Source: Ctena decussata
Lineage: Eukaryota > Mollusca > Bivalvia > Lucinida > Lucinidae
NCBI GenBank assembly: GCA_963989385.1
Contig: OZ022500.1
Coordinates: 109,347,842-109,411,841, forward strand
Reading direction: 5' to 3'
Length of the DNA: 64,000 nucleotides
Shown here: positions 11,497-22,257 of the stretch, one piece after another
Layout: every line of letters starts with the position of its first letter
How positions within the stretch are numbered: position 1 is the stretch's first letter
The notes under the pieces: generated by a model
Seen by the model: only the letters and a program-made list of their open reading frames with translations
Told to the model about the DNA's origin: nothing
Databases searched by the model: none
Made by a program: the position numbers and the translations under genes

Positions 11497-11567
11497 GTAA
11501 TATTTCTAAAATTTGTACACTCCTTCAAGCTGGTTTTACTTGGTGCTGCTATGGCAAACATTATAGA

Positions 11568-11760
11568 TTGACCAGTGCTGCAGATAAGAAGGAGTAAATA
11601 CGATAATTTAGGGATAACTTTCCATATATTTTCCCATAAAAGTCATAAGTTGTGACCTATATGGGTAATAATGGGTCACAACATATGTTTTCATCTAGAA
11701 AGAAGAAAAGTTATCTCTGAAGTATCTTCAAATTTCTGCCTCATCTGGAGCCCTGAGATA
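11568..11760. mobile_element. Foldback element relic (TGTGACC family)
   Basis: ataatttagggataactttc, gttgtgacctatatgggtaa and gggtcacaacatatgttttc form the same layout as the better copy at 23153-23352. The arms are diverged. Confidence 0.6.
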
Positions 11761-12166
11761 GGTAGGAGCAGTCTACACTGCTAACTTAGGGACTTCATGT
11801 TTGTCCCAGTTCATTGGGTCATTAGGCAAAAAATTCATTTATCATTACTGAAAATGTCAATATGGAGATTTCTCTTGTTTCTATAAATTACAATGATGCT
11901 TAACAACCCCTGCAACTTGCCATATGTACATTCTGTAATAAAGATTTATTTCATTGTCTGTTTTGGGTTGCTATTGTGGTGCTGTCCCACAGTGAAAGAA
12001 TAGAAAAATCATTTCTTCCTCATTTGTTCATTGTCAAAGCAGTGTCCCAAAATATATTGTTGACATCATGTAGGGTACCCTCAGTTTACTTAACATGTTC
12101 AGGAACGAAGCTCATCCGTTGCTAATCTGGGTCTGACTGGCAAAACCTAATATTTCACTTCCAGCA

Positions 12167-12409
12167 GGCCCCGAGGTTATAAAACTTTTTTCGTGCTCAA
12201 CTCAGCTGAGCAGGAAATTTTCTCTGCTGATAAATATGAAAATGCCAACTAATGTTGGCATTTTCATATTCATAAGCAGAGAAAATGTCATACTCAGCCA
12301 AACTGAGCAGGAAAACAACTGTACTTATCAACAATTTGTTAATTATAACCAGGTAAAATTTCATGCTCAACTCAGCTGAGCATGAAAAAAGTTTTATAAC
12401 CTCGGGGCC
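12167..12409. mobile_element. Foldback element, tandem copy A
   Basis: Ends ggccccgaggttataaaact and its reverse complement; the inner palindromes ctcaactcagctgagca and aatgccaactaatgttggca are visible. It is followed after 11 bp by a second copy in the same orientation. Confidence 0.88.
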
Positions 12410-12420
12410 AGGCTAAATCT

Positions 12421-12663
12421 GGCCCCGAGGTTATAAAACTTTTTTCGTGCTCAACTCAGCTGAGCATGAAATTTTCTCTGCTGATAAATATGAAAATGCC
12501 AACTAATGTTGGCATTTTCATATTCATAAGCAGAGAAAATTGCATACTCAGCTAAACCGAGCAAGAAAACAACCGTACTTATCAGTGATTGGCTATTTAT
12601 TAGCAGGTAAAATTTCATGCTCAGCTGAGTTGAGCATGGAAAAAGTTTTATAACCTCGGGGCC
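12421..12663. mobile_element. Foldback element, tandem copy B
   Basis: A 243 bp element highly similar to 12167-12409, with the same ends and inner palindromes. A fragment of a related end (ggccccggggttataaaact) lies at 62324. Confidence 0.88.
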
Positions 12664-12747
12664 TGGATACAGTTAGATGTATGGATACCCCTCGGAGGAA
12701 AACCACTCAGACCTGGAAGAAATAACTATTCTGTCTCCCTTCTCTAA

Positions 12748-12958
12748 TTAACTCTTTCACTACCAAAAAGCAGACGACAAAATTTACGTCTGCAAAAATT
12801 AAAAAAATGCCTTGTCACAGACTTTTTATATTAAGAATTCAGAGACTAGAGGGCAAACAGTGTAGATCTAGATGAGGCGTCTCATTATGAGCCGCCTCAT
12901 TAGGATCTACGCTGTTTGCAAATTTTGCTAATTGCGTCACTGGGGCTTAAAGAGTTAA
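12748..12958 (+). mobile_element. TTAA-ended hairpin MITE, full copy
   Basis: Starts ttaactctttcactaccaaa and ends ggcttaaagagttaa, giving a short TIR with TTAA at each tip. Inside are gcagacgacaaaatttacgt and the hairpin gcaaacagtgtagatctaga ... atctacgctgtttgc. Full or partial relatives lie at 10636, 22055, 43256, 45450, 49480, 54597 and 59636. Confidence 0.88.
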
Positions 12959-13225
12959 GGGTCTACACTGAAAGGAAAGAATACTTTCCTCAGAGAGGGC
13001 AAAATCTTGCTGTTAAGGGTAGCCCCATTGAAGAAGGAATTCACCTCCCATGAAAGCAAATACTGTTCTATTAAGAGTTGTCTTCCCTGTAAAAAAGGCA
13101 ACTAAACTGTGGAGGCAACAGAAATGAGAAAGCAACTTCAGGGGAAGCAGCTCTTTCATATTCACTTTGCTTCCCTTCTCAAAAGTGGTCAACTGTTAAA
13201 GAAAAGAATTTGCTTCTCTAAGGAG
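12959..13225. mobile_element. GAATTTGCTCC-hairpin repeat, degenerate copy
   Basis: aaggaaagaatactttcctc, acttcaggggaagcagctct, ttgcttcccttctcaaaagt and gaaaagaatttgcttctcta match the repeat better kept at 43605-43850. The copy ends just upstream of the 13264 exon acceptor. Confidence 0.55.
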
Positions 13226-13263
13226 TAACATATACTTTAATTGTATTTGTCTTTTTTCTTCAG

Positions 13264-13351
13264 GGTTCAAGAGTCAGATGGGAATTTCTTTGAGAACTTC
13301 ACTGCACTGTCTTGGAGGCAAGAAAACAAAAGACTCAGGGCCACAAATGAG
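13264..13351 (+). CDS. BAIAP3: BAIAP3-like internal exon (N-terminal region)
   Basis: This 88 bp exon follows a pyrimidine tract (cttttttcttcag) and precedes gtaaag. Only one frame reads well: one base completing a codon from an upstream exon, then 29 codons starting VQESDGNFFENFTALSWRQ. An FF-containing segment of this kind lies upstream of the C2A domain in BAIAP3/Munc13-4 proteins. It ends in phase 0, which matches the phase-0 start of the next exon at 53480. The family are MUN- and C2-domain proteins that act in priming and tethering of secretory vesicles at the plasma membrane. The preceding exon was not found, so the true start is upstream of the window or was missed. The exon is weakly conserved and 40 kb from the next, so linkage rests on frame and family resemblance. 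Confidence 0.7.
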
Positions 13352-13562
13352 GTAAAGTGTCAGCTATTCTCAGCTTTTCTACTTTTCGTAGTGATTGATA
13401 GAAAATGTTGACTGCTATCAATTGCATGGCAGCTGGATATATGAAGTAATTCTGAATATGACTGTTGGCAACCAGGAGCTATAGTTTGAATTTTCAACGT
13501 ACTTCAGTGTTAAAAAATGGTTTTACAATTCTGTTGGTTTCTGATTCTTTCCTGCTACAAAT

Positions 13563-13895
13563 CACAGGGTATAATCAATTCCGCTAATTTTCGCTTCCTG
13601 CAGAGACTGTACATCATATTTGGCTTCTGCCGAGACTGTCCGCGAACTCTTGCTTCCTGCCGAGACTTCTGTACATGATAAATGGCTTCCTGCAGAGACT
13701 TTCCGTGTGATTCTGCTTCCTGCCGAGGCTCTCGGCAGGAAGCAGAATCACGCTGACAGTCTCGGCAGGAAGCCATTTTACGAGGACAGTAGTCTCTGCA
13801 GGAAGCAAGAGTTCGCGGACAGTCTCGGCAGAAGCCAAATATGATATACAGTCTCTGCAGGAAGCGAAAATTAGCGGAATCGATTATACCCTGTG
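13563..13895. mobile_element. Foldback element with repeated-unit arms (CACAGGGTATA), copy 1
   Basis: A 333 bp near-perfect inverted repeat centred at 13729, from cacagggtataatc to gattataccctgtg. Each arm consists of about five related 30-40 bp units with gcttcctgcagagactgt or gcttcctgccgagactgt. Long open frames on both strands follow from the symmetry, not from coding. A diverged copy lies at 46008-46325. No target duplication is clear. Confidence 0.9.
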
Positions 13896-14129
13896 CAAAT
13901 AGTGAGAGGTCAGAACAGTTATTTTGAGTTCTATATGCTTTTAGCAATGGGTACTGGTACCTCATTGAAAAATAAATTATTCAAAGACCTGAGATATGTG
14001 AACAAGTCTGACGTGTAATTGCTGAGGCTACAGTCTTCGAATGGGCTGAAATGTCAGCTGACTTGATACTGTTCAAGGTTGCTTTTGACTGAGAATTCAG
14101 TTGTACTATTGTTAATGGTGGCTGACCAC

Positions 14130-15035
14130 GATGACTGTCATCCCAAATTCTGACTATCACGATACTATCACTATCGGAGAAACCCCTATCACAATACTAT
14201 TACTATCGAGGGTCTTACATCACGATGCAATACGATACTATCACTGTCTCTGAATATCTCAATTTCTTAAGAATTCAGATGATTTAAGTTAAGTCCCTCA
14301 TCTTTAAATTACATACCAGTGCTGTCCACTATGAGTGTAAGCTTTACCACCATCTTAACAAAATTTTTTTGATGCAAAGCAGATACCTTTCAGGTTCCTA
14401 GATGACATTGTTTGAAAGACAAGTGTAAAAAAATAGTCCACAAGGTGAAAATCTACATGAACAAAAACTATGAAAACTATCGATAGTTGAAAGCACTATC
14501 GGTGATAGTTATCGATAATTGAAAACACTATCACTATAGCACTATCAAGGCGGTTACTAGAAATACCGGAATACACTTAATTACCGGAATATACCAAAAT
14601 ACACCGGAATCTACCGGAATATATCAAAATACACATCTTTAATTACCGAAATACACTTTAATATTACCAGAATGAATGTAATATTATCCAAAATATGTCG
14701 TTTAGTAACAGCTGCATGTAAAAACAGCCAGTGAATGACCCATACAAAGACTCTAACCAGCTTGCAATCTGCACAGTGATACCTATCCAAGGCCCATACC
14801 CTGGTCCATTTATTCTCAATACAGATGCAAAAATAGCAATTTCTGCACTGGAAAAAGTTCTTATTTATATATTCTACCAATATTTAATTTCATTTTGATA
14901 ATAAAAATGTTTATTTTGGTGTATTTTGGTATATTCCGGTATATTCCGGTAATAAGGTGTATTCCGGTAATTCTAGTAACCCCTATCATGGCAACCACTA
15001 TCACGATGCATCGATGTATCGTTACACCTCTAGAT
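14130..15035. mobile_element. hAT-like remnant with ATCGATA-rich sequence, split by another element
   Basis: The flanks of the element at 14552 hold repeated ctatcacgatactatcac on the left and cactatcacgatgcatcgat, gtatcgttacacctctag on the right. Read on the minus strand, the right end begins tagaggtgtaacgatac, which resembles hAT-type termini. The left end was not resolved. Confidence 0.4.
14552..14981. mobile_element. TIR element rich in ATTCCGGTA units
   Basis: The left end ggttactagaaataccggaa and the right end gtattccggtaattctagta then acc are inverted. Both arms contain tandem attaccggaatataccaaaa-type units. The flanks ctatcaagg (14542-14550) and ctatcatgg (14983-14991) match at 8 of 9, a possible 9 bp target duplication as in Mutator-like elements, though one base separates the right copy from the element end. 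No transposase is present. Confidence 0.65.
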
Positions 15036-15221
15036 GATACTGCTGTTGATTGTCTATGTCTATAGCCAGCTTTGAATGTAGGATAGCTGACTGGCTTGGT
15101 CAACAGTACAGGTAGTGAAAATGATATCAACCCCATGGTCTTTGGTACATGAATGGGATACAATATAGGGAAATGTAAACCCTGATTAGTTGGCAAAGAT
15201 GTGAAGCATGATCTGAGTTTG

Positions 15222-15476
15222 TTTTTAGCTCACCTGAGCCGAAGGCTCAGAGGTGAGCTTATAGGATGGGAGTCGAGCCGTCGTCCGTCCGTGCGTGGGT
15301 GGGTGCGCCCAAGGTCAAGGTCACTGTGGCTATTTTTAGAAAAACTTTGTCATGGCTCTAGCACCTACATTTCTCCATGGATTTTGAAATAACTTCACAC
15401 AAATGTTGGGTATGACAATATCTCGAGCAAGTTCGACTTTCAGGGTGCTGCACCCAAGGTCAAGGTCACTGTGGCT
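15222..15476 (+). mobile_element. Helentron-like element, truncated copy (GCTCACC head)
   Basis: Starts tttttagctcacctgagccg and continues gaaggctcagaggtgagctt, a head in which gctcacctgag pairs with ctcagaggtgagc. The microsatellite cgtcgtccgtccgtgcgtgg and two core pieces with aaggtcaaggtcactgtggc follow. It is cut off at 15476, where the next element begins in the same orientation; its 3' end is missing. Confidence 0.75.
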
Positions 15477-16925
15477 TTTTAGCTCACCAGAGCCGAAGGC
15501 TCCAGGGGAGCTTATAGGATAGGCAGTGGTCCGTCGTCGTCTTCGTCGTCGTATGTCGTCGTCGTCGTCCGTCAACGCTTTTAAATGACATCTCCTCTGA
15601 AGCCACTAGGCCGATTGGGCCCAAATTTCATCTGTGGCATCCTTGGGCTGGGGGATTGAAAGATTGTGTTTTTTATGAAAATTGGACTTTTAGTTTGGTT
15701 GCTATGGCAACTTAGAGTTCCCATTGACTTATAATGGGGAAAATTGAAAAATGGCATTTTCTGCCAAGCCATTGCAGATATGTTTATAAAACTTTTATAG
15801 AAATGTTCCTTGAGATGTCTTCTATCAGCTTTATGTTTTTTTGGCCCACTGCTCCTTTTATTGGTTGCCATGGAAACCGAAATAAAAAAAAAAATGGAAA
15901 AGAAACTACTTTAAAGATTATCTCCTCTGAAGCCACTGGGCCGATGTGGCATCTTTGGGCTTGGGGATTGAATGTTTGTGTTTTTTTTAAGATCATCAAC
16001 CCTTTAGTTTGGTTGCTATTGCAACTTAGAGTTCCCATTGACTTATAATGGGGAAAATTGAAAAATGGCATTTTCTGCCAAGCCATTACAGATATGTTGA
16101 TAAAGCTTTTATAGAAATGTTCCTTAAGATGTCTTCTATCAGCTATATGTTTTTTGGCCCACTGCTCCTTTTATTGGTTGCCATGGAAACCGAAATGTAA
16201 AAAAAAAAATTGGAAAAAAAATACTTAAAAGATTATCTCCTCTGAAGCCACTGGGCCTATGAGGCCCAGTTGTCATCTGTGGCATCCTTGGGCTGGGGGA
16301 TTGAAAGTTTGTGTTTTTATGAAAATGGACCCTTTAGTTTGGTTGCTATTGCAACTTAGAGTTGCATTGACTTATAATGGGGAAAATTGAAAAATGGCAT
16401 TTACTGCCAAGCCATTGCAGATATGTTGACAAAACTTTTATAGATTGTTCCTTGAGAATTCTCTTATTAGCTATGTTTTTTTTTTGCCCGCTGCTCCTTT
16501 TATTGGTTGCCATGGAAACCAAAATGAAAAAAAAATGGATAAAAAAAAACTTAAAAAATTATCTCCTCAGAGGCCATTGGGCTGATAAGGCCCTGATTGC
16601 ATCCGTAGTATCCTTAGGCTGGGGGATTGAAAATACGTTGTTGTTTTTTTTATAAAATGGGCTCTTTAGTTTGGTTGCTATGGCAACTTAGAGTTGCATT
16701 GACTTGTAATGGGAAAAATTTAAAACTGACATTTACTGCAATCAGTATATGGAAAATAGTTATATATTTTGTAATCAACTCAACAGACTGTCAGACTGAG
16801 ACCTTGTAGTTGTATATTTTGTATTAGCCTGTAGTACAAATGTGACAGCAATTTTGAGCCCATACGAATTTGATAGCAATTTTGAGCTAGAGATCTGGTG
16901 AGCTTTGTGGCCCGTGGGCCTCTTG
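15477..16925 (+). mobile_element. Helentron-like element, full copy with ~320 bp core repeats
   Basis: Head ttttagctcaccagagccga, then cgtcgtcgtcttcgtcgtcg. Four core units begin near 15590, 15922, 16238 and 16560 (atctcctctgaagccactgg), each with gacttataatggggaaaatt and ttggttgccatggaaac. The 3' side has tctggtgagctttgtggccc, the hairpin gcccgtgggc and the end tcttgttt. The inverted head piece (ctggtgagc) before the hairpin is the asymmetric terminal repeat described for Helitron2/Helentron elements. Confidence 0.75.
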
Positions 16926-18318
16926 TTTAGCTCACCTGAGCCAAAGGCTCTGAGGTGAGCTTATAGGATGGGAGTCGAGCCGTCCTCCGTCCATGCGTGG
17001 GTGCTTGGGTGGGTGCGTCAACACTTTCAAACATAAATATCTCAGAGACCAGTGGGCCGATCGCAATCGAATTTTATCTGAAGCATTATTGGGGTGGGGG
17101 GAAAGGCTGCATAAGGTTTTGGTGCAGATCAGCTCAGAACTCTGGTTTCCATGGCAACGGATAGCCCCATTAGGGTTATAATGGGGAAAATGGCGTCATC
17201 ATGTTTTCTCAACTGTTTTTGATTAGATCCTTATCATACTTGCAGGTAATGATGGCATACATAAGAGCTTGGATGAGTTCGAAATTTGGCTGGATTCAAG
17301 CACAGACTACGGAGTTAGCTGCCCTTGAGCATTTGAAAAAAATCCCATAATGTTATAATGGAGAAAACAGCGTCATCACATTTTCTCCGCTGTTTTTCAT
17401 CGGATCCTTTTCATACTTGCAGGTAATGAGGATATGCATAAAAGCTTGGATTAGTTTGAATTTTGGCTAGATCCCACCACTGACTATGGAGTTACCTGCC
17501 TTTGAGCGTCCATTAAAATCAATGTCGCCACTTTTTCTTGGTTTCTACTGATCCGATCCTTTTCAAACTTGCAGGTAATGAGGAAATGCATAATATCTTA
17601 GACAAGTTCAAATTTTGGCCAGATCAGGCCAACCACTACAAAGTTAGCTGCCCTTGAGCATCGGAAAAAATTCCCATTGACTTATATTTGGTGAAAACAA
17701 CTTCATAAATATCTCAGAGACCAGTGGGCACATCGCAAACAAATTTTATCTGAAGCATCATTGGGGTGGGGGAAAAGCTGCTTTAGGTTTTGGTGCAGAT
17801 CAGCTCAGAACTCTTTATGAAATCTAGACCAAATTTGAGACTAGGCCATGTCAGATCAAAAACTAGGTCACTAGGTCAGATCTTAGAAAAACCATGTGAA
17901 TGCTCTAGAGGGCACAGTTTTGTTCCAATCTTCACGAAACTTTGTCAAAATGTTTATCTCCAACACATCTAGACCAAGGGTGTAACTGGGTCATGTTGGA
18001 TCAAAAACTAGGTCACTAAGTCAAACCTTAGAAAAACATTGTGTATACTCTAGAAGGCACAGTTTTGTTCTGACATTCATGAAACTTTGTCAGAATGTTT
18101 ATATCTAAGAAATCTAGACCAGGTTTGAAACTTGGTCATGTGGGATCTAAAACTAGGTCATTAGGTTAAATTTTAGAAAAACCTTAGGTACACAATAAAG
18201 GGTTCATTTTCCATTGAATCTTTGTGAAACTCTGTCTGTTGTACGTATGGATGTCTCTGAGGTTAAGTTCACAAGATACTCAGGTGAGCGATCCGGGGCC
18301 ATCATGGCCCTCTTGTTT
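16926..18318 (+). mobile_element. Helentron-like element, full copy joined to the previous one
   Basis: Starts tttagctcacctgagccaaa and ends actcaggtgagcgatccggg, gccatcatggccctcttgtt then t. The core has two repeat types: ~165-200 bp units with tttcatacttgcaggtaatg, and later ~120 bp units with caaaaactaggtcactaggt. Its head follows the CTTGTTT end of the preceding element directly, so the two are in tandem head to tail. Confidence 0.78.
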
Positions 18319-18727
18319 GCTGCTCACATAACTTTTGGCACTTCTGGCACTACATATGATATAATAACTTTGAGACAATCAGCAAACATATTGAAAAGCT
18401 CTTAGAGCAGACACATTTATATCATACAGAATCTATCATTTCTTTTGTTGAGAAAATGACAAAATAATTTTGTCCTTGCAATAAAAAATCTGAACAAAAA
18501 TAATATCTGAAGAATGGCAAGGTTCTAGAGTTTCTTTTGATTAGAAATATCTTTGTGTTCCAGTTTTATGAGAGAAACAAACATCCAGTTTGAGTGACAG
18601 TTACAACAACACAGTGTGTTAATAATTACTAAATATTTGGACACCAAAACTTTTTGTAAATTATCATAGACATTTTGAACATGTTGATTTTACCACTACA
18701 ATGAGACAATGTCATAAAATTACTTAG

Positions 18728-18803
18728 AAAATTGGCAAACAGTGCAAACCCTGATCAGACTGCTCCTTTGGAGCAGCCTGATCACGGTCTATACTGTTTG
18801 CTC
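18728..18803. mobile_element. CTGATCAGACTGCTCC hairpin element
   Basis: ggcaaacagtgcaaaccctg, atcagactgctcctttggag and the partner ending actgtttgctc form a hairpin of about 70 bp. The same hairpin, with different quality, lies near 30453, 32878, 39597, 43918, 44187, 54318, 58840 and 60195. Confidence 0.8.
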
Positions 18804-19063
18804 AGAAATTATGTCACAAGATTCATGGTCAATACGAAACAACAACATGAGTATCAATATTTCAGGAAGACAGATGATTTCTTTCTCTGTCCGAGACTTC
18901 ATGACTTTTGTAAGCGGTAATTGCTTTGGGATCACTTAGCTCTCCCTTTGGCATTTGTAGCTTTCAGGAAATTTGAACCGAATCGGGACATAAAGAACTT
19001 ACTTAATAGGCCTACATGAGCTGCGCAGCAGGAATTGTGCTTTGTTCCATGACTCAAATTATA

Positions 19064-19626
19064 CTGGACAAAAAAATATAGGGATCAAACATTTGAGTTG
19101 GCATTTCTGGGTATACCGATAAGTGTCCAAATTTGGTTTTATATGGTGAGTTAGCATTTTTATAGTACTATCAATTTCAAAATTGTGCAGCATTTTATTT
19201 AACCACAGCAGTCTTTCAAATCACACTACTCTCAAAATCAAAGTGGTCAGAAGTCCATAAGAAGCAAAATCACCCAAACTTTCGATTTCGTCTGTTCATG
19301 ATTTTTTTTTTTTGCAAAATTGCTTGATAGTCATCAAATTTAATCATTTCTAAAGTCAGCAAGCTGAAACAAGTTTAAACTCCTTGCCATTTCAAAAGTT
19401 ATGCCTGAACAAACTGACACACTACCAATTCTATATGGGAAGTTCAAACCACTTTCATTTTAGGGGCAGTCCACTCAAACCGACAAAGACTATAGGTTCA
19501 AACTTAAAGCATACAAAACTTGCAAAATGAATAAACTTGAAGGTAGAAATGATTTATTTTACCAAATGTTTGAAATGTTCCAGAAATCGCAGGGCAAAAG
19601 TTTGATCCCTAAATTTTTTTGTCCAG
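19064..19626. mobile_element. Tc1/mariner-like non-autonomous element
   Basis: TIRs ctggacaaaaaaatataggg/atcaaac and gtttgatccctaaatttttt/tgtccag (about 27 bp) are flanked by TA (19062-19063, 19627-19628). At 563 bp it has no transposase frame. Its right end with downstream flank is duplicated at 19797-19996. Confidence 0.85.
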
Positions 19627-19996
19627 TATAGCTGCTTTGTATTGTATCGGTGGTCTGCAAGGCCCATATCTGCCCTTGTAAGGTCAGATAGATCTGAGGC
19701 TGCCCAATTTGCAGGACATTGCTGAGCCCTCATACCAGATAATATGCCCTACCTTGTGCACACTGCCTACCATATTGTTCCAGAAATCGCAGAAATGTTC
19801 CAGAAATCGCAGGGCAAAAGTTTGATCCCTAATTTTTTTTGTCCAGTATAGCTGCTTTGTATTGTATCGGTGGTCTGCAAGGCCCATATCTGCCCTTGTA
19901 AGGTCAGATAGATCTGAGGCTGCCCAATTTGCAGGACATTGCTGAGCCCTCATACCAGATAATATGCCCTACCTTGTGCACACTGCCTACCATATT
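19593..19996 (+). repeat. Direct duplication of about 190-205 bp
   Basis: The sequence from gttccagaaatcgcagggca through the Tc1-like right TIR and the flank (tagctgctttgtattgtatc ... cacactgcctaccatatt) occurs at 19593-19780 and again at 19797-19996, nearly identical. The duplication therefore came after the transposon insertion and is recent. Confidence 0.9.
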
Positions 19997-20214
19997 CTAA
20001 TAAATGCCGCCTCTCAAATAGATGCCACCACTCACTGTTTCTCTGGAAAAAGTGGCCCAAGTCCACCAAGATAGGGCTAATTATGACAAGCAAAATATGG
20101 TATTCATTGTCCACATTTTGTCTCAAGAAAGTCATCTTCTTTGGAATCTACAAATTGCAATGCCTTCCAGGGCATTTATTAGAAGAAAAACAGTATGCTT
20201 CTTACACATAGTCA

Positions 20215-20860
20215 CAGGATCCAGACACTGTTTTTGAGAGTCAGGGGTATTCTGTTTTAGTGTTCATATGATGAATAATCTGTCATACTGTTTGTATGAG
20301 TAGGAATAGTCTGTCTAATTGTTTGTGTGAGTAATGAATACTCTTAACTGTTTGTGTGGGTAAGGAATACTCTGTCTAACTGTTTGTGTGAGTAAGGAAT
20401 ATTCTGTCTAACTGTTTGTGTGAGTAAGGAATATTCTGTCTATTTATATTGGTAAGGAATACTCTGTTTGTTTGTTTGTATGAGTGAGGAATACTCTGTC
20501 TGGCTCTTTGTGTGAGCAAGGAATACTTTTACTGTGTGAGTAAGGAAGATTGTCTGACTGTGTGTGAGTTAGCTTGGTATGACTGTTTGTGCAAGTAAGA
20601 ATTTGTCTGACCATTTGTGAGTAAGAAATACTCTGTCCTACTGTTTGTATAACTTAGGATTTCTATGTATGCCTGTTTGTGTGAGTAAGGAATACTCTAT
20701 TTTGTAAAGAATATATGTTTCTAGCTGTTTGTTTGAGTAAGGAATACCCTGTCTGACTGTTGGTGCAAAGAATACTCTGTGTTAGTAAGGAATACAGTAC
20801 TCTGTGTAAGGAATACTCCATCTGACTTTGTATGAGTAAGGAATACTGTGTATGACAGCA
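20215..20860 (+). repeat. Tandem array, about 31 bp unit
   Basis: About 20 degenerate copies of ctgtttgtgtgagtaaggaa with tactctgtctaa. No coding meaning. Confidence 0.88.
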
Positions 20861-22054
20861 TATTAAGTACTGAGGCTCTTGGGTTTGTCAAAGTTAAAAT
20901 CCTTCCAGGTTGAAAGGGGATTTTCACATATTTGAATGAAAGAAACCCTGCAGTTCTGTTGACAAATAATGGGCTGATTGATAGAAAGTCAATAGGCTGC
21001 TGATGTGGGTTTCCAAAACACATGTATTTATATCTCCTGCCCATGGTGTGAGCATGCGTAAATTATAGTCATAACTAAAGATTTGTTAACACTATAAGCA
21101 AAGTAGTCTAACTATATTAGTTTGTCTACATAGCGATGAATATTTCCAAAACAAATATTTATACATATAGGGTTTCCACAGAAATGTCCTTCAAGTTTGT
21201 GTCATTAGGCAATGTCATAAAGTTAATTCATGAAGAAGACAGAGCACCATGTCATGCCAAGAATGAAATAGAAAAACGAAGAGCTGGATTAGATCAGACA
21301 CCTATTTACATATTATTTGGAAGAGAGGAAATTGATAATAGCACATTTGTAGCATCTCAGTAAAAAGATGTGAAAACAAGTCCTTAATATTTTCCCTCAT
21401 GCAATCACTTAAAGTTTATGGGTACACCTCCATGTATTTTGGCCATTTTTATCAAGGGAAACAACTTTTTTGGATTTCTGTTTGCTTCTGAGGATGACAA
21501 GTAAGTTCTGAATGATGAGATCCACTGGAAGTAAGAAATATAAAAAAGAAACAAAAAACCCTTTTCAACTGGCTGAACTTGTAAAAGATTCTTTCTGTAA
21601 TCAGTTGAGTGACCTAAAAAAGAAAAGGTATGCTTCTGATAAGTGGGTCTAGCAATAATAATTCCATATTTCCAGTGCAATTTTTGTACACTCTCCATTA
21701 AAGAATAAGGTATGGCCCAGCATTAGACCAATAGCACCTGCTGCTTTTTACTCCACACACTCATAATGAATGGAGATGTTTAAGCCAGACACTTGAAAAA
21801 GATGCCTTAAAGCATGTTCAAACAGTTTTTATCTTGACTGTGACTAGTACATAGAATGCCAGATATAGATATGACTTCTCCGGTGTTGGCGACGGTGGAG
21901 GCATTATTTGTTATGGTTTCTGGATTAGCTGGGTTTTGTGACAATATGAAGGCAGGCGAGACTCTACCTTTTGGAATTCTTTTGACATAGATCAGCATGT
22001 GCATCCCTGCAAAAAATATGGATGCAGATAGCCAGGAAAGGCTCCCATCTCCTC
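20861..22054. other. Mostly unassigned; 3' end of a Helentron-like element at 21860-21982
   Basis: At 21860-21982 lie gacttctccggtgttggcga, aaggcaggcgagactctacc and ttttggaattctttt, matching head and end of the element at 29121-30142 with the core deleted. Upstream, a 75-codon frame at 21136-21363 (MNISKTNIYTYRVSTEM...) has no recognised relative or splice support, so I do not call a gene. Confidence 0.5.
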
Positions 22055-22257
22055 TTAACTCTTTCGGTACCAAAAAGCAGACGACAAAATTTACGTCTGC
22101 AAAAATTAAAAAAATGCCTTGTTCAAGACTTTTTATATTGAGAATTCAAAAACTAGAGGGCAAACAGTGTAGATCTAGATGAGGCGGCTCATTATGAGCC
22201 GCCTCATCAGGATCTACACTGTTTGCAAATTTTGCTATTTGGGGCTTAAAGAGTTAA
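22055..22257 (+). mobile_element. TTAA-ended hairpin MITE, best copy
   Basis: Starts ttaactctttcggtaccaaa and ends ggggcttaaagagttaa. The central hairpin gatgaggcggctcattatga ... gcctcatc is close to perfect and is bordered by gcaaacagtgtagatctaga and gatctacactgtttgc. Confidence 0.9.

Noticed and set aside
13555..13965. 136-codon minus-strand frame plus mirror frames on + strand
   Set aside because: They lie within a perfect-type palindrome of repeated units; frames on both strands have the same peptide (ASAETVREL...), which follows from symmetry.
20215..20860. CRISPR-like direct repeats
   Set aside because: No spacer structure; units are contiguous degenerate 31-mers in eukaryotic DNA.
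21136..21363. 75-codon + frame
   Set aside because: Ordinary-looking peptide but no family, splice sites or composition support.
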